NCBI GenBank assembly: GCA_003695705.1 | Contig: RFHU01000377.1 | Coordinates: 1-64,000 of the forward strand | Length of the DNA: 64,000 nucleotides | Source: Planctomycetota bacterium | GTDB taxonomy: Bacteria > Planctomycetota > J058 | Reading direction: 5' to 3' | Part shown: piece by piece, positions 63,401-64,000 of the stretch | Layout of the letters: each line of letters opens with the position of its first letter | How positions within the stretch are numbered: position 1 is the stretch's first letter | Program-made: the position numbers and the translations under genes | Notes under the pieces: model-generated | What the model was told of the DNA's origin: nothing | Databases searched by the model: none | What the model saw: the letters and a program-made list of their open reading frames with translations, nothing else

Positions 63401-64000
63401 CGTTGGTGACTCCGGCCACCTTGACTTTCCGCCGCAAGAGGCCAAAGGACGCGCGCACGTCGGCGAGCTGCTGGCGGAGGGCGGTCAATTCGGCGTCGAC
63501 TTCCGCCAGCTTGTGCGCGGTGCCTTCCTCGCCCGTGCGCAAGTTGGCGAGGGTGCGGTTCTCGTTGGCCAACGCGAGGAGCTGCGGAGTCTTCTCGGTG
63601 GTCTCGCGCCGAAGGCGCTCCTCGGCCTCCCGCGCGGCCTTCTCGGCCTCTGCCTTGGCCCGCTCCGCTTCGAGCTGCCGGCGCTCTCCGACCACCGTCT
63701 GCCAAGCGAGCGCCGTCTTCTCGGCCACCCCTTCCTCGCGCGTCGCAAGGTCGAGGCGTGCGCGGAGCAGGTCTCGCTCGGCGTCGAAGCTGGCCAGCTC
63801 GGCCTCGATGGCACCGACCTGGGCGAGGAGCGCCTCGCGCCGCGCACGGAGCTCGGCGCGCGTGGCGCGCACGAGCTCCCGCGGGAGCTCGGCGGGAGGC
63901 GTCGTCGCGAGCCCCCGATCGAGGTCCTCGAGGGTCTTCTTGAGAACGGCAAGCTCTTGGCTGGCCTTGGCGCGCCGCGCGGTCCGCCGCGCCTGCTCGG
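60486..64000 (-). CDS. Large MscS/MscK-type mechanosensitive channel, 5'-truncated by window edge
   Basis: The frame is open to the right window edge, so the start lies outside; about 1170 residues are visible. The first 390 visible residues are a long coiled-coil region, probably periplasmic (repeats such as LDARREALL-like Arg/Glu/Ala helices). Several membrane segments follow in the middle, interrupted by a Pro/Ala/Ser/Glu-rich cytoplasmic loop (about residues 590-730 of the visible part). The C-terminal 280 residues are the MscS core: the pore helix ALTFGLAFGLQEIFANFVSG, then LIILFERPIRLGDWVTVGDI, the beta domain GVVSRIRIRATTILDRDRKE, LIIPNKTFVTGNVINWGL and the alpha/beta end. It should release osmolytes on hypo-osmotic shock. 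The size fits MscK/KefA rather than MscS. Confidence 0.88.
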   Translation of the reverse strand, partial: EQARRTARRAKASQELAVLKKTLEDLDRGLATTPPAELPRELVRATRAELRARREALLAQVGAIEAELASFDAERDLLRARLDLATREEGVAEKTALAWQTVVGERRQLEAERAKAEAEKAAREAEERLRRETTEKTPQLLALANENRTLANLRTGEEGTAHKLAEVDAELTALRQQLADVRASFGLLRRKVKVAGVTNAIGQLLRKKLDELPDEGTLARRLAARQELLADVQYQLILREEERLQAGDIAARLAEAVSSLNPEERARVEDIARELLTARRDLLDALIEDYTRLFDRMVELDATTRQLIEATSEYRAYLEERILWVRSVAGSALPSPAAALEGLRWIVAPRDLGDAVPLALRAARVHWPEATLWVLLLLLLLVGHPVARAGLERSAESVWKPQRDDYGHTLRALVFTLLLALPVPTLLWGLSWFLARPQGQSQAAIAIAQGLRSCAELLLGLELVRRIFDPRGLGVAHFRWRSSSLGHLRWHLRWFTPAVLVTAYVVVTLDALHEPRWNDSLGRMALTVQALVYSVFVYRTLRPSGPVMANYLKRHRSGWIARLRYVWYPLSAGLPLCLAVISLRGYHYTALKLLDRTQASLWLVAGLILAHALLLRWLRLARTRLIHQQIAAEAEAEEARRAAEEAARAAAAALETVEAASGEPAAEAEVPSSAGAGAGAAAKGGAGSEEGAASPPASGAASGSGGEEPSGEDVEGPASTVEKPAGRDAGATPSAHAVTRRAARFGATTRGARRPSAVLDGVGAAREVDGSSAITIDLDEVDHAALSSQSQRFFRTLIALAAAMGFFWLWADVLPALRRLDQIQVWPEVAYLEAEEQALPVLEDPNRSRVESPSPATPTAPGRPGAGPAPAPAVEDLEQAIPERLTLADVGLALLAVVLTVLAAQTLPGLLEFLLLSRVALDSGTRYAISTVARYTIVLVGASVSLGMIGFRWDSIQWLAAALTFGLAFGLQEIFANFVSGLIILFERPIRLGDWVTVGDITGVVSRIRIRATTILDRDRKELIIPNKTFVTGNVINWGLTDSVVRLTVPVGVAYGTDPDPVRAALLSVAGEHPRVLKDPAPEALFLGFGDSTLNWELHAFVSSPADLYRISDQLHSAIARRFAAEGIEIAFPQVDLHLRSDNGLVDAIREARGPAGAPHPSWAEPRTEG

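Overview
The window is very GC-rich bacterial chromosome with densely packed genes, many GTG starts and long spurious antisense frames. Three Hanks-type Ser/Thr kinases (two of them giant receptors carrying TPR, PEGA-like or FG-GAP repeats), an UnbV/ASPIC protein, a GxxExxY remnant and type IV pilus ATPases suggest a Planctomycetota-like organism. That assignment is an inference from gene content; no rRNA or tRNA gene was seen. I found no insertion sequence, CRISPR array or prophage.

Layout. 1-9473 (+): the end of an ABC-2 exporter set (permease, GldG-like protein, DUF4340 protein) running with almost no gaps into gmhA, an M20 peptidase, a HutF-like amidohydrolase broken by a one-base frameshift, and nagA. 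9595-16555 (-): a 1720-residue receptor kinase and a secreted helical protein. 16801-24951 (+): groES-groEL, then pilB-pilT-pilB-pilC. 25130-32913: a soluble kinase, an RRM protein, a GAF/sigma-54 activator and a second receptor kinase. 33015-38214: a LolD/MacB-type ATPase, rsmE, small uncharacterised proteins, a membrane glycosyltransferase and a lipocalin-like protein.

38408-42640 is the accessory-looking part: a TPR/FG-GAP/UnbV protein cut short by an in-frame TAG, a STAS protein, a decayed radical SAM gene and a decayed GxxExxY gene. 42752-45740 holds a membrane protein, a family 9 glycosyltransferase and ilvE. 46112-52910 reads as a reductive pyrimidine catabolism island: PreA-like protein, beta-ureidopropionase, dihydropyrimidinase, an SLC23-type nucleobase permease and a class III aminotransferase. 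The PreA-like protein lacks the Fe-S domain and the catalytic cysteine expected of dihydropyrimidine dehydrogenase. 53018-60396 carries a NeuD-like protein, a divergent sigma-like factor, a Kelch lipoprotein, an L7/L12-like small protein, an M50 protease and a 3-methyladenine glycosylase. An MscS-type channel runs off the right edge.

Several unrelated genes have a TAnnnT-like hexamer ending only 6-9 bases before the start codon, which suggests that leaderless transcripts are common here. I used this, with Shine-Dalgarno matches, to choose starts.
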